A stretch of DNA of 5,406 nt from Bacteroidota bacterium (GTDB lineage: Bacteria; Bacteroidota; Bacteroidia; Chitinophagales; Chitinophagaceae), in assembly GCA_947460795.1 (NCBI GenBank), contig CANHJA010000161.1, forward strand, positions 1 to 5,406, read 5' to 3'. This document shows, piece after piece, positions 5,192 to 5,406 of the stretch (position 1 is the first letter of the stretch; every line of letters starts with the position of its first letter). Position numbers and translations under genes: made by a program. The notes below the pieces were generated by a model. The model was given only the letters and a program-made list of their open reading frames with translations. It was not told the origin of the DNA and ran no database searches.

Positions 5192-5238
5192 AAAAAAGGG
5201 TTAAAAATAATAGTAAAATAAAAAATAAAATAACCCCT
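5192..5238 (-). terminator. Candidate terminator of the M28 peptidase gene
   Basis: On the - strand AGGGGTTA (5238-5231) can pair with TAACCCTT (5203-5196), eight pairs including one G-U. The 27-base loop is almost pure A/T, and the stem continues into a T run that ends at 5192. It begins 18 bases after the peptidase stop. The long loop weakens the case. The same GGGTTA/TAACCC inverted repeat lies just upstream of the toxin-antitoxin start and could instead be an operator. Confidence 0.4.
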
Positions 5239-5256
5239 AAAATATTATTTATTCTT

Positions 5257-5406
5257 CTACAAACGCTTGCCAAATTCAAGCAACAACGTAAACATTTTTT
5301 CGTAGTTGGTAAATTGCAAAGCATCGGCTTTGTCATAAATATCATGGTAGTAACCTTGCCCTCCCATCGAATAAATGAAGATGGCAGGAATGCCCTGTTC
5401 AGAAAA
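5257..5406 (-). CDS. M28-family zinc peptidase, C-terminal fragment
   Basis: The last 49 codons and TAG stop (5259-5257) of a gene that starts beyond the right edge. The frame is open to the window end. It opens FSEQGIPAIFIYSMGGQG and continues YYHDIYDKAD. This is the end of the M28 (aminopeptidase Y/S-like) catalytic domain, where GIP-[AS]-IF is the last core strand and the His of the YHD motif (fragment residue 21) binds zinc. The closing helix is FTNYEKMFTLLLEFGKRL (32-49). Such enzymes are usually exported and trim peptides in the periplasm or outside the cell; the N-terminal signal lies outside the window. The zinc-binding His-Asp pair and catalytic Glu are also outside, so activity cannot be checked. 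Confidence 0.85.
   Translation of the reverse strand, partial: FSEQGIPAIFIYSMGGQGYYHDIYDKADALQFTNYEKMFTLLLEFGKRL

Noticed and set aside
1..5406. CRISPR array, tRNA or rRNA gene, insertion sequence
   Set aside because: No regularly spaced repeats, no cloverleaf or T-loop signature and no transposase-like frame were seen on either strand.

Overview
The window looks like a Bacteroidota chromosome, possibly Chitinophagales-like; that assignment is inferred. It is AT-rich. Start codons lack Shine-Dalgarno sequences and are preceded by A/T-rich stretches. Sequences matching the Bacteroidota -7 element TAnnTTTG lie upstream of three transcription units. The LysRS and the TM2/DUF2752 proteins read like Bacteroidota family members.

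Layout, left to right. (1) Positions 1-320 hold the C-terminal end of a POT/PTR2-family peptide transporter on the + strand. (2) Positions 321-663 contain no intact gene. They hold what reads as a decayed toxin-antitoxin pair: an antitoxin tail overlapping a RelE/ParE toxin head, fused out of frame to a toxin tail. A probable lysS promoter follows. A 14-bp direct repeat brackets this segment. (3) lysS, class II lysyl-tRNA synthetase, is complete on the + strand (664-2175) and is followed by a strong intrinsic terminator. (4) Positions 2225-2357 contain a GC-rich island with a hairpin. (5) On the - strand, a tight four-gene operon runs from 4337 down to 2358: a TM2-domain protein, a DUF2752 protein, a DUF4870-like membrane protein and an M48 zinc metalloprotease. 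Successive genes overlap by 1 nt, overlap by 4 nt, and are separated by 2 nt. (6) An intergenic leader lies upstream, with a candidate promoter and an 18-codon upstream ORF. (7) An intact type II toxin-antitoxin pair sits on the - strand (5167-4644) with a 16-nt overlap. (8) The C-terminal end of an M28-family zinc aminopeptidase is on the - strand (5406-5257).

How the genes relate. lysS and the two edge genes are ordinary housekeeping or nutrient-use functions. The most interesting unit is the four-gene operon. It combines three small integral membrane proteins of uncharacterised families with a membrane-anchored M48 protease, and its tight coupling suggests one membrane-associated system. 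Its function cannot be read from the sequence. The decayed TA remnant and the intact TA pair, at opposite ends of the window, show that small addiction modules have entered and decayed here.
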